From positions 930,001-994,000 of the forward strand of contig NZ_CANLMP010000001.1 in NCBI RefSeq assembly GCF_947492405.1: 64,000 nucleotides of DNA. Reading direction: 5' to 3'. The stretch comes from an uncultured Aquimarina sp. (GTDB lineage: Bacteria; Bacteroidota; Bacteroidia; Flavobacteriales; Flavobacteriaceae). Within the stretch, counting starts at the first letter, position 1. Each line of letters starts with the position of its first letter. The notes under the pieces were generated by a model. It saw only the letters and a program-made list of their open reading frames with translations, made no database searches and had not been told where the DNA came from. The translations under genes and the position numbers were made by a program. Positions 1 to 7,368 of this stretch are shown here, one piece after another.

Positions 1-195
1 ATTATTCCTTTATCCATATATAGTCGTTAAAGATAATCAATCCCTTACTTTTTTTTATTATTTGTAATCAAAAACTCAACCAAACTAACTATTTGTTAAG
101 TCAAAAATGCAAAATAATCCTATTTACCAAAAAAATACGGTTTCAAACTTGTAAGATAAATCCGATATCTCTTATTTTGTCATAAAATATTTCAA

Positions 196-1425
196 ATGAT
201 TTATTATATCATCGGAATTTTACTCCTCTTCGTGATTATTTATTTAAGTTATCGATGTTTAACATTGAGCAACCAACTCAATAATAAGAACAATGAGTTA
301 AATTCTTTACTTGATTCTACAGAAAAGAAAGTTCAAATCAATCAAGAATTTATTTCATCTCTTAACCAAGAATTAAGAACACCATTGTACGGAATTATGG
401 GTTTAACGAATATTCTAGTTAATGAGCACCCGGAATTGGAAAGCAATAAAAATCTTAAATCATTAAAATTTTCAGGAGATTACTTATTAACTCTTATTAA
501 TAACGTACTTCAGATTAATGTTTTAGATTCTGAAGAAATTGTGCCTACAAAGAAACCTTTTAATCTAAAAGAATTGACTCAAAATATCATAAATTCTTTT
601 AGTTATGCTATAGAAAATAGTGATAATTCATTAGATCTAGAGTTTGATCCCGATCTACCCGAAACACTAAATGGCAATCCTGGGATTCTTTCTCAAATAT
701 TAATGAATCTCATTAGTAATGCTCTTAGATTTACTAGAAATGGAAATGTTCTTTTCTCGGTTCAGCTTATCAATAAAAAGGGGAATTTGAATCATATTTC
801 GTTTAAGGTAACTCATGATGGTAATGAGGTTTCCAAAGAAGATGAAAAATCTATATATCAAGAGTTTATAGGTATAGAAAATGTAAAAAAGGCATATCTA
901 GGAACTAGTGCTAATTCTACTATAGTTAAAAGACTTGCTAAATCTTTAAATGGTGAAATCATACTGCAAAACAATTCTCACTCTGGGTCCGAATATGCTT
1001 TTGTTATAGATATGGAAACTATCAATCCTAACGATGAAGCTAGTCAAACAATAGATAGTGGTACTAAGCAAAGAGTACTAATCGTTGATGATAATAAATT
1101 GAATTTGTTAGTTGCGGACAAGATTCTTTCAAAAGAAAATTTTGAATGCACGACTATAGACAACGGTTTCGATGCTATAGAATTAGCAAAAGACAATTCT
1201 TATGATATTATTCTTATGGATATCAATATGCCAAAACTTAATGGCATCGGCACTACAAAAAGAATTAGAGAATTTGATAGTAAAACTCCCGTCATTGCAT
1301 TGACTGCTGTTGATGTAACACAGTTAAACAGGCAGATTATACAAGCAGGATTAAATGACTATATATTAAAGCCTTACGACAAAAATATTTTGTTAGAAAT
1401 GATACAAAAACATGTAAGAAATTAA
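196..1425 (+). CDS. Hybrid histidine kinase-like protein with degenerate kinase core and intact receiver
   Basis: The protein has one N-terminal membrane segment (residues 1-24), a short coiled coil, a HisKA/HATPase-like region (about 45-275) and a C-terminal receiver domain (about 292-409). The receiver looks active: acidic pair Asp298-Asp299, phosphoacceptor Asp342, Thr370 and Lys392. The kinase part looks dead. The H-box reads NQELRTPL, with Gln58 where the phosphorylated His should be. The G1 box (normally DTGIGI) and G2 box (GxGLGL) are not recognisable near residues 207-245, although the N-box Asn175 is kept. There is no periplasmic sensor domain. A TTG followed after 21 bases by TATTTTG lies just upstream and may be its promoter. 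I infer a pseudokinase whose receiver is phosphorylated by another kinase. Confidence 0.9.
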   Translation: MIYYIIGILLLFVIIYLSYRCLTLSNQLNNKNNELNSLLDSTEKKVQINQEFISSLNQELRTPLYGIMGLTNILVNEHPELESNKNLKSLKFSGDYLLTLINNVLQINVLDSEEIVPTKKPFNLKELTQNIINSFSYAIENSDNSLDLEFDPDLPETLNGNPGILSQILMNLISNALRFTRNGNVLFSVQLINKKGNLNHISFKVTHDGNEVSKEDEKSIYQEFIGIENVKKAYLGTSANSTIVKRLAKSLNGEIILQNNSHSGSEYAFVIDMETINPNDEASQTIDSGTKQRVLIVDDNKLNLLVADKILSKENFECTTIDNGFDAIELAKDNSYDIILMDINMPKLNGIGTTKRIREFDSKTPVIALTAVDVTQLNRQIIQAGLNDYILKPYDKNILLEMIQKHVRN

Positions 1426-1428
1426 CTA

Positions 1429-2400
1429 TTAATAAATTACAATTTCTTGTCCCACATTAAGAACCGAGTTGTATCTGATTTCGTTTATTTTACATATTTC
1501 CGATACTTCGATATCGTGTTTTCTTGCGATCCCATGTAAAGTATCTCCTCTCTTCACTATATACACACTTTTAGTAGGAGTTTCATTAGAGATTTCTTTA
1601 ATATTCGTTTGAACTACAATTTTACTTTTCTTAGTAGATCGGTGCGATCTTGGGGTCATCCACTTTTTTGTTACAGCAATATCTTTGGATCTAACTTTCG
1701 TCTCTTGATTAAACTCGAAAAGATACTCCGGATGTATACTCTTACCTTTATATCTTACTTCTAAGTGAAGATGACTGCCTCTCGCATTACCAGACACACC
1801 ACCTTTACCTATAATTTGTCCTTTTTCCACGATATCGTTCTCTTTTACCAAATATTTAGAGAGATGTGCATAAACAGTTTCTAAACCATTATCATGACGA
1901 ATTACAACAGTTCTTCCGTGACCTCCGTGACGTCTGGCGTATCGGACTTTTCCACTAAGTAATGTTCTTACATTATCACCAGTTCTAAGATCTATATCAA
2001 TCCCTTGATGTGGTCTACCTCTCCTCCATCCATATCTAGATGTAACTACCATTTTATGTTCTACGGGTGATGAGAAAACTTCATCCTCAAAATGCAATAA
2101 GAAAGGATCTATAGACTTTTTTAGCCAAAAAACATTAAATACTGTATTACTCCAGTCTTTCTCATAAACCTCACTAAAATCTTTGGAATCGTGTGTCGTA
2201 CCAGAATTAGTCCTGGCAATAATACTTTGTCGATTTACTTTATATATTGGTAAGTACGTAATGGTGCCGTCCAATACTATCGTCTTATAGCCTAATAATA
2301 ACTTATCATCTTTATTTTCGACTAACTGTGCAGATACATTTATAGATGAAACACAAACTAAAACTCCTAATAGGAATAATTTTCTTTTATTCAAAAACAT
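1429..2400 (-). CDS. M23 family metallopeptidase with LysM domain
   Basis: Secreted peptidoglycan hydrolase of the LytM/M23 zinc endopeptidase type. The signal peptide covers residues 1-24 (cleavage near VSAQ). The M23 domain (about 115-230) keeps the zinc and catalytic residues: His131 and Asp135 in HQGID, His179 in YAHL, His210 and His212 in HLHLE. A single C-terminal LysM domain (about 279-323, starting YIVKRGDTL) should hold the enzyme on the cell wall. Family members cut peptide cross-links during growth or division. It converges on the pseudokinase gene with a 3-base gap and is divergent from the OmpA-like gene. A stretch with no assigned domain (about 25-110) precedes the catalytic domain. 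Confidence 0.93.
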   Translation of the reverse strand: MFLNKRKLFLLGVLVCVSSINVSAQLVENKDDKLLLGYKTIVLDGTITYLPIYKVNRQSIIARTNSGTTHDSKDFSEVYEKDWSNTVFNVFWLKKSIDPFLLHFEDEVFSSPVEHKMVVTSRYGWRRGRPHQGIDIDLRTGDNVRTLLSGKVRYARRHGGHGRTVVIRHDNGLETVYAHLSKYLVKENDIVEKGQIIGKGGVSGNARGSHLHLEVRYKGKSIHPEYLFEFNQETKVRSKDIAVTKKWMTPRSHRSTKKSKIVVQTNIKEISNETPTKSVYIVKRGDTLHGIARKHDIEVSEICKINEIRYNSVLNVGQEIVIY

Positions 2401-2735
2401 GAATTTTCAAGAATTTTTAAATTTAAAGTAAAATTGATTCAGGACCTTTCGTTTTATAATAAGACGATACATTTTTTATATCGTTACAACAATAAAAAAA
2501 ATTAATTTCGAATAAAAAAATTTCAATCATACCTAAAAAACATTAAAGTATTATTATTCAGTTTATTAACAATAATAAAGGGATAAATTTACCGTAAAAA
2601 TAGTACGGTATACTAATTTTAACAATTTTTTTTAACAATTTTTAAGAATTCGATATGAAAAGTTTAGTAGGTGAAAATATAATAAAACGCACAACAAGTA
2701 GTTTTAGTTACGTATAAAAGATTAATTAAATAACC
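2401..2735. other. Divergent intergenic region between M23 peptidase and OmpA-like genes
   Basis: No open reading frame or RNA gene is visible in these 335 AT-rich bases. They must carry promoters for both flanking genes. The only clear structured element is an inverted repeat at 2590-2610. A TAGTTTTA box near 2699-2706 could be a weak -7 element for the OmpA-like gene. Confidence 0.5.
2590..2610. promoter_or_regulatory. Inverted repeat TACCGTA-N7-TACGGTA, possible operator
   Basis: Perfect 7-base arms at 2590-2596 and 2604-2610 with an A-rich 7-base spacer give 14-base centre spacing, as expected for a dimeric regulator. The site lies 126 bases before the OmpA-like start and 190 before the M23 start. 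A related half-degenerate site with the same spacer occurs at 22473-22493, upstream of capsule genes. Confidence 0.4.
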
Positions 2736-3569
2736 ATGAAAAAAGTATTCACACTAATCGTATTATCTGGAGCTCTTATGGCTACGTCTTGCGTATCTAA
2801 AAAGAAATATCTTGCTCTAGAAGAGGATTTAAACAACACTCGTAGTACGTTACAGAAAACCACTGTAGAAAAAGAAGAATTAGAATCTAAATTTGCAAAA
2901 ATTGAAGCTAGAGTAGCAGATTACAATTCGAAAATTAATTCATTAAGAGAATCTAATGATGAGAAAATGGTAATGGTTGATAACCTTGCCGTAATTTCGA
3001 ACAACACTAAGGAAAAGATGAAGGAAACGTTGGCTCAAGTAGATCCAGAAAAGCTTCAGGGTGCTAGAACCCTAGAAGACTCTATGAATCTTGCGGTTTC
3101 TCATAATCTAAAAAGTTCTTTAGATGATAGTTTGAAAGAAGATGATGATATCTCTATCGATATTGATAATACGGTAGTTATGATTTCTATATCTGATAAA
3201 ATGTTATTTAATAGTGGAAGTTACAGAGTAAGTAACAAAGCAAATGATGTTTTAGAAAAACTAGCACAGGTAATTAATTCTGAGCCTAGTCTTGATGTTA
3301 TGATCGAAGGTCATACAGACCCAAGAACAATTAACACTCCTGCATTAGAAGATAACTGGGATTTAAGTGTTAAAAGAGCAACTTCTATTACTAGATTATT
3401 ACAGAAAAAATACAATGTGGATCCTGCTAAACTAATAGCGTCAGGAAGAAGCAGTTACCAGCCTCTAGTAGAAAATGATACTGAAGAAAATATGGCTATT
3501 AATAGACGTACAAGAATCGTATTATTACCTAATTTAGATAAATTCTTTGCGATGTTATCATCGAATTAA
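2736..3569 (+). CDS. OmpA family lipoprotein
   Basis: Outer-membrane lipoprotein that probably tethers the membrane to peptidoglycan. The lipoprotein signal ends at Cys19 (ATSC). Residues about 24-100 form a charged coiled coil. The C-terminal OmpA/MotB domain (about 145-270) has the expected features: the EGHTDP loop, NWDLSVKRA with the Asp and Arg that contact diaminopimelate, and the INRRTRIV end. At 277 residues it matches the coiled-coil plus OmpA lipoproteins common in Flavobacteriia. It stands alone, with a strong terminator 21 bases after the stop. Confidence 0.93.
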   Translation: MKKVFTLIVLSGALMATSCVSKKKYLALEEDLNNTRSTLQKTTVEKEELESKFAKIEARVADYNSKINSLRESNDEKMVMVDNLAVISNNTKEKMKETLAQVDPEKLQGARTLEDSMNLAVSHNLKSSLDDSLKEDDDISIDIDNTVVMISISDKMLFNSGSYRVSNKANDVLEKLAQVINSEPSLDVMIEGHTDPRTINTPALEDNWDLSVKRATSITRLLQKKYNVDPAKLIASGRSSYQPLVENDTEENMAINRRTRIVLLPNLDKFFAMLSSN

Positions 3570-3590
3570 GATAAAACAAATTCTAAAGAA

Positions 3591-3623
3591 AAGGGATGAG
3601 TTTAAGTACTCATCCCTTTTTTT
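3591..3623 (+). terminator. Rho-independent terminator of the OmpA-like gene
   Basis: A perfect 11-base stem (3591-3601 with 3608-3618) has a 6-base loop and runs into T7. It also stands at the 3' end of the convergent glycosyltransferase gene. Confidence 0.9.
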
Positions 3624-3634
3624 GTATTCAATGA

Positions 3635-4696
3635 TTATTTTATTTCTGTAATATCTCTTAAAATACTGTCTAACATAGTAAATAATAAAAGATTATCCTT
3701 CTGTTGATATTCTCTTATCTTCTTTTGGAATTCCGACAGCTTATTCAAAAAATTTTGTATTCCTTCTGTTTCAAAATCTATAAGCATTTTCCCATATCCT
3801 AGTTTTTCTATATAAGCACCATTTAAATATTGTTCAAATTGATTTTTAATAGGAACAGTACAGATAGGCTTATTCAAGAATAATGCTTCACTTATAAACG
3901 AATATCCTCCATTACAGAAAACAGCTTTAGCAGTTCTAAAATTTTCAATAAACTCAGTTTCACTAAATTTCTTCATCGATACATTTCCATGAACTTCTTC
4001 CTTGTTAAAACCATATAACAAGAAATCTTCTTTGGGAAACTCATTTAAAAGAGGTATCATTCTCTTTTCACTGCAGGATGATTGATAAATTAATATGTGA
4101 TTCTTTATCTCTTGCTTGGCATCCAGAATTTCTTTTCTAATTATTGGCGGAACTAGACAGCTATTCTTTTTCTTAATTTTAGTTTTAAAAAAAGAGGATA
4201 TCAAATACTGATTACACTGAGGAAGTTTTGCTTTTACTACTGCCTTAGCTATTTTATAATTTAATTTTTCTGACTTCGGTATTTTAACATCTATTTTACC
4301 TCGATCAATAATCTGCATATTATCGATACTTATTACAGGAATTTTATGATACTTGGCATATATATAGGTAAAGGATTCAAAATCAGATATGACGATGTTT
4401 GGTTTAAAATCATCCTGAAGATCTTTGTATTTCTTGAAATTTGTAATCAGGTTTTCTGGCGCATGCTTTATAATATCCGCAGATGTTTTCGATCTAGACA
4501 CTACTCCATCCTTGTATGAAAAATGAAATCCTTTAATTTCATATGTTTGATCCGGAAACGCTTTCTGAAGAAATCGATATGCTCTATCACTAGAGACAAT
4601 TCTTATTTCATGAGTTTTAGCTAAATGGGTAAGAATTACTTTTGCTCTCGTTGCGTGTCCCATTCCTTCTCCAGGAACTCCATATAATATTTTCAA
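3635..4696 (-). CDS. Glycosyltransferase of the GT28/MurG-like fold (MJ1255 type)
   Basis: A predicted cytoplasmic glycosyltransferase of 353 residues. The N-terminus MKILYGVPGEGMGHATR carries the glycine-rich GxGxGH loop of MurG and UGT-like enzymes. The C-terminal half has the nucleotide-sugar region CNGGYSFISEAL followed by a Pro/Gln block (KPICTVP, NQFEQYLNG), typical of GT28. Family members of this MJ1255-like group are common in Bacteroidota and archaea, but their acceptor is not known to me. A 62-residue ORF lies 29 bases upstream on the same strand, so the two are probably co-transcribed. The donor and acceptor cannot be read from the sequence. Confidence 0.8.
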   Translation of the reverse strand: MKILYGVPGEGMGHATRAKVILTHLAKTHEIRIVSSDRAYRFLQKAFPDQTYEIKGFHFSYKDGVVSRSKTSADIIKHAPENLITNFKKYKDLQDDFKPNIVISDFESFTYIYAKYHKIPVISIDNMQIIDRGKIDVKIPKSEKLNYKIAKAVVKAKLPQCNQYLISSFFKTKIKKKNSCLVPPIIRKEILDAKQEIKNHILIYQSSCSEKRMIPLLNEFPKEDFLLYGFNKEEVHGNVSMKKFSETEFIENFRTAKAVFCNGGYSFISEALFLNKPICTVPIKNQFEQYLNGAYIEKLGYGKMLIDFETEGIQNFLNKLSEFQKKIREYQQKDNLLLFTMLDSILRDITEIK

Positions 4697-4725
4697 ACTA
4701 AGTAATTATAATTGTAAGATATGTA

Positions 4726-4914
4726 TTAACCTATATAGGTATTCACACTCGTAGTTAATTTACAAGAATTATGAAGCATTTGTTTAAACTTTAAAGCCAA
4801 ATGCTCATCGTTAAACTTCATTGCTTCACTGATACTATTAGATAAAATCAATTCTCCTATAAGATATTCTACAAAATAGGTTTGATCATCAGTTAATAAT
4901 ACATATTCGGTCAT
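4726..4914 (-). CDS. Small protein of unknown function (62 aa)
   Basis: I do not recognise a named family. The protein is acidic and probably helical, without signal peptide or membrane segment, and ends in VNTYIG. Support for a real gene comes from its place just ahead of the glycosyltransferase on the same strand, protein-like composition, and a promoter-like TAAATTTG box (4992-4999, minus strand) about 78 bases upstream. An AT-rich inverted repeat lies between that box and the start codon. Function is open. Confidence 0.6.
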   Translation of the reverse strand: MTEYVLLTDDQTYFVEYLIGELILSNSISEAMKFNDEHLALKFKQMLHNSCKLTTSVNTYIG

Positions 4915-4943
4915 ATTATATTCTCGTTTTCAAGCTAGAATAT

Positions 4944-4999
4944 GTTTTTAATTATAAATATTAAAAACCATTCATCTATATTATCAGGTTTCAAATTTA
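4944..4999 (-). promoter_or_regulatory. Candidate promoter box plus inverted repeat in the leader
   Basis: On the minus strand TAAATTTG (4999 to 4992) fits the Bacteroidota -7 consensus TAnnTTTG; no clear -33 TTG was found. Downstream, GTTTTTAAT (4944-4952) and ATTAAAAAC (4960-4968) form a perfect 9-base inverted repeat with a 7-base spacer, in the presumed leader of the 62-residue gene. Confidence 0.3.
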
Positions 5000-5151
5000 C
5001 TTTTTATGATAACTACTTTTATTAGTAGGCCCTACATGTTATTAAATTCTTATTCACAATCACTCCTAAAGAAATTATAAAGCCATTTCAAAACAAAATA
5101 ATCTCACAAAATTTTTGTAACTTATTAAGGTTCAACTTAAATCACACAATC

Positions 5152-5598
5152 ATGAAAATCTTTGTATTGATTCTCCTCGGCTTATTTTCTACTACTACAT
5201 TCAATAATATTAGTACTTCTCCTTCAATTGATGTCTATAACCTTGAGGGAGTGTGGGAACTAAAGCACCAATTCCTATATGAAGACAATCATATTTCTGA
5301 TACCATTTTTAATACTAATGAATACCGTCAGGTAAAAATGTATAATAAAGGAAAAATAATGTGGACCCGTTTTGATCCTACTGATAGCAATGAGTGGTTT
5401 GGATATGGGTCATATATAATCAAAGGTAATGTACTAGAAGAAAGATTAGAATATGCATCAGGCCCAATGATGAAAATTGTTGACACAACTCAGGTATTTA
5501 AATTTGAACTTGTCATGGATAAAAATTCTTATCAGCAAATCACGGTTGACGAAAAAGGACATCATACACAATCTGAAAATTATATAAGAATTGAATAG
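5152..5598 (+). CDS. Secreted lipocalin-like small protein
   Basis: A 148-residue protein with an N-terminal signal peptide (about residues 1-18). The mature part opens with YNLEGVWELKHQF and continues as alternating beta strands ending in YIRIE. The GxW near the first strand and the overall length resemble lipocalin-like proteins common in Bacteroidota, but I cannot assign a family firmly. No catalytic motif is visible. It is monocistronic, with a nested terminator hairpin 80 bases after the stop. A ligand-binding role in the periplasm is only an inference. Confidence 0.7.
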   Translation: MKIFVLILLGLFSTTTFNNISTSPSIDVYNLEGVWELKHQFLYEDNHISDTIFNTNEYRQVKMYNKGKIMWTRFDPTDSNEWFGYGSYIIKGNVLEERLEYASGPMMKIVDTTQVFKFELVMDKNSYQQITVDEKGHHTQSENYIRIE

Positions 5599-5677
5599 TC
5601 CGTATGTCATTCTAATAAACAAACTGGATACTTAATTTTTTCTTTTAAATAAGTCTTTTTTACCAAGTATTAAAAAT

Positions 5678-5719
5678 AAAGGGGATTAACCCACTGATTT
5701 GGGTTGTACGCCCCTTTTT
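5678..5719 (+). terminator. Nested stem-loop terminator
   Basis: The outer stem AAAGGGG/CCCCTTT encloses an inner AACCC/GGGTT stem, followed by T5. It ends the transcript of the lipocalin-like gene. Confidence 0.8.
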
Positions 5720-5737
5720 CTATTTGCCATTTCATCT

Positions 5738-5745
5738 TACTTTTG
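5738..5745 (+). promoter_or_regulatory. Candidate -7 box TACTTTTG for the HEIGH peptidase gene
   Basis: An exact match to TAnnTTTG sits just after the previous terminator and about 145 bases before the peptidase start. A TTTG lies 11 bases upstream, closer than usual, so the -33 element is uncertain. Confidence 0.3.
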
Positions 5746-5889
5746 AAAACAATAAAAATGTATAGTTCCATACATATATTTTGTTCCCACCCTAAAACTA
5801 TTTCTATTATAACTTTTGTTGAAAGATTTGTGATCGAATCCCTCCTTAGTAAATAGTATTGATAATTAACCATAACTAAATATATTACA

Positions 5890-6726
5890 ATGAAAAAAAT
5901 TAAATTATTAGCACTTTGTGCAATTGTCATGGCAATGACCTACTCCTGCCAAAAAAAGGAAGTTACTGAAGAAATACAGGGAATTACTCAAGAACCGACT
6001 AAAGAACAGCTTGATAAATTACTAAGTATGGGTATAAACATTGATGATGTTTCTATACAAGAAATCACCAATTTAGATGGAAAAACCTATAAATACTTGG
6101 TATCAGGAGATATTTTAGTTCCTGTTTCAGATTTAGATTCATATCCAGAACTAAAACGTCTAGATGGTGGTGACAAACAATATAGAGATGTTAATATAGT
6201 ATCTCCTGCTAATAGAGACATTGATATTCTTGGATATACTGGTGGTAGTTTCGCGTTAACTTCAAAAATGCAAACTGCATTAAGTTGGGCAGTTAATAAT
6301 TATAATGCACTACCTAATACTCTTAATTTCAATCTTACTTTTGGAACTAACTTTGGTCCCGCAGATATCGTAGTTTATAAAGTAAATAATGCTGGTGGTG
6401 GTGGAAGTGCAGGTTTTCCTAATGCTCAAGGCGAACCATACAAATGGGTAAGAATAAATTCTGGAACAGACGCATTTACAACCAACGTCAATGAACACGT
6501 AATTGGTCACGAAATTGGGCATTGTGTTGGGTTAAGACACCAGGATTGGTATAATCGTCAAAGTTGCGGTTATACAGGCCCATTACCTGCAGAATCACCT
6601 GCTATTTGGATTCCTGGCACGCCTATTTCACCATTTGCAGATTCTTTAATGCTAGCATGCTTTGGTCCTAATGAAGATGGAGAATTTACAAATTCAGATA
6701 AGGATGCTTTAAATATACTCTATTAG
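5890..6726 (+). CDS. M57-type (HEIGH) zinc metallopeptidase lipoprotein
   Basis: A predicted lipoprotein of 278 residues whose signal peptide ends at Cys20 (TYSC). The catalytic motif is complete, HEIGHCVGLRH: His207, Glu208, His211, Gly214 and His217 fit the metzincin-like HExxHxxGxxH pattern and the literal HEIGH signature of peptidase family M57. Residues about 24-95 look like a propeptide or inhibitor region, with ITNLDGKTYKYLVSGDI. No Met-turn was assigned with confidence, though a Met (SLML) lies downstream. It should act at the cell envelope or surface, and its substrate is unknown. The gene stands alone between two terminators. Confidence 0.9.
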   Translation: MKKIKLLALCAIVMAMTYSCQKKEVTEEIQGITQEPTKEQLDKLLSMGINIDDVSIQEITNLDGKTYKYLVSGDILVPVSDLDSYPELKRLDGGDKQYRDVNIVSPANRDIDILGYTGGSFALTSKMQTALSWAVNNYNALPNTLNFNLTFGTNFGPADIVVYKVNNAGGGGSAGFPNAQGEPYKWVRINSGTDAFTTNVNEHVIGHEIGHCVGLRHQDWYNRQSCGYTGPLPAESPAIWIPGTPISPFADSLMLACFGPNEDGEFTNSDKDALNILY

Positions 6727-6753
6727 ATAGTTAAAGCTTCATCAGATCATAAA

Positions 6754-6783
6754 AAACCACATACAATCAAATGTATGTGGTTT
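6754..6783 (+). terminator. Terminator of the HEIGH peptidase gene
   Basis: A perfect 12-base stem (6754-6765 with 6772-6783) has a 6-base loop and a weak T-rich tail, 28 bases after the stop. Confidence 0.8.
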
Positions 6784-6891
6784 CTCTTTATATGATATAA
6801 ACGTTTAATTAAGAAATGTATGTTCAAAAAAATTACGATTAAACCTTTTCGATTATATCAAGTCTTATTACCAAACATTAAAACTTGAATT

Positions 6892-7302
6892 ATGAAAAAT
6901 ACAGGAATACAAAAAATAGCATTACCCTTCTTAATCATTATTTTTTTGGTAGGAAGTAGTTTTACATCTTCCAAAATTACAAAATGGGAACATTTAGGTT
7001 CTAGAACTGTAAACTACAAGGTAGATCGTGATGTCATAAAAGTAACCGCTCTGGATGGTGCATTTAAAAAATTAAAGTTGAAGGTAACTAATGGTTCATT
7101 AAACATGCATAGAATTGTGGTAGAATATGGTAATGGCGAAAAACAAGTTATTCAAGTTAGAAAGAACTTTAAAAAAGGCGGAGCAACAAGACTTATTGAT
7201 CTAAAAGGTAATAGAAGAATTATAAAAGATATCACTTTTATCTACGACACTAAAAACTTATCTAGAAATCGCGCTAAGGTTCACGTTTTCGGAAAGCATT
7301 AA
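6892..7302 (+). CDS. Secreted DUF2541-like protein
   Basis: A 136-residue protein with an N-terminal hydrophobic signal (about residues 8-26). The mature domain begins KWEHLGSRTVNYKVDRDVI and continues with strands around LKLKVTNG, VVEYGNG and IKDITFIYDT. This layout resembles the DUF2541 beta-sandwich family, whose function is not established. The protein is strongly basic (KNFKKGG, KGNRRIIKD). It is monocistronic, between the HEIGH peptidase terminator and its own terminator at 7318. I give no biochemical role. Confidence 0.7.
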   Translation: MKNTGIQKIALPFLIIIFLVGSSFTSSKITKWEHLGSRTVNYKVDRDVIKVTALDGAFKKLKLKVTNGSLNMHRIVVEYGNGEKQVIQVRKNFKKGGATRLIDLKGNRRIIKDITFIYDTKNLSRNRAKVHVFGKH

Positions 7303-7317
7303 TAAAAACAGGATAAT

Positions 7318-7347
7318 CTGAGTCTATATGTATTAAATTAGACTCAG
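7318..7347. terminator. Terminator between convergent genes
   Basis: CTGAGTCTA and TAGACTCAG form a perfect 9-base stem with a 12-base loop, followed by GTTTATT. It lies between the DUF2541-like gene and the convergent methyltransferase gene and may serve both. Confidence 0.65.
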
Positions 7348-7368
7348 GTTTATTAATTATATACTATT

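Noticed and set aside
1..195. End of an upstream gene at the left edge
   Set aside because: All frames contain stops and the stretch is AT-rich; only a possible promoter for the pseudokinase gene is visible.
5670..5930. 86-codon minus-strand frame over the terminator and HEIGH peptidase start
   Set aside because: It covers a terminator and a signal peptide coding region on the other strand; no homology pattern is visible.
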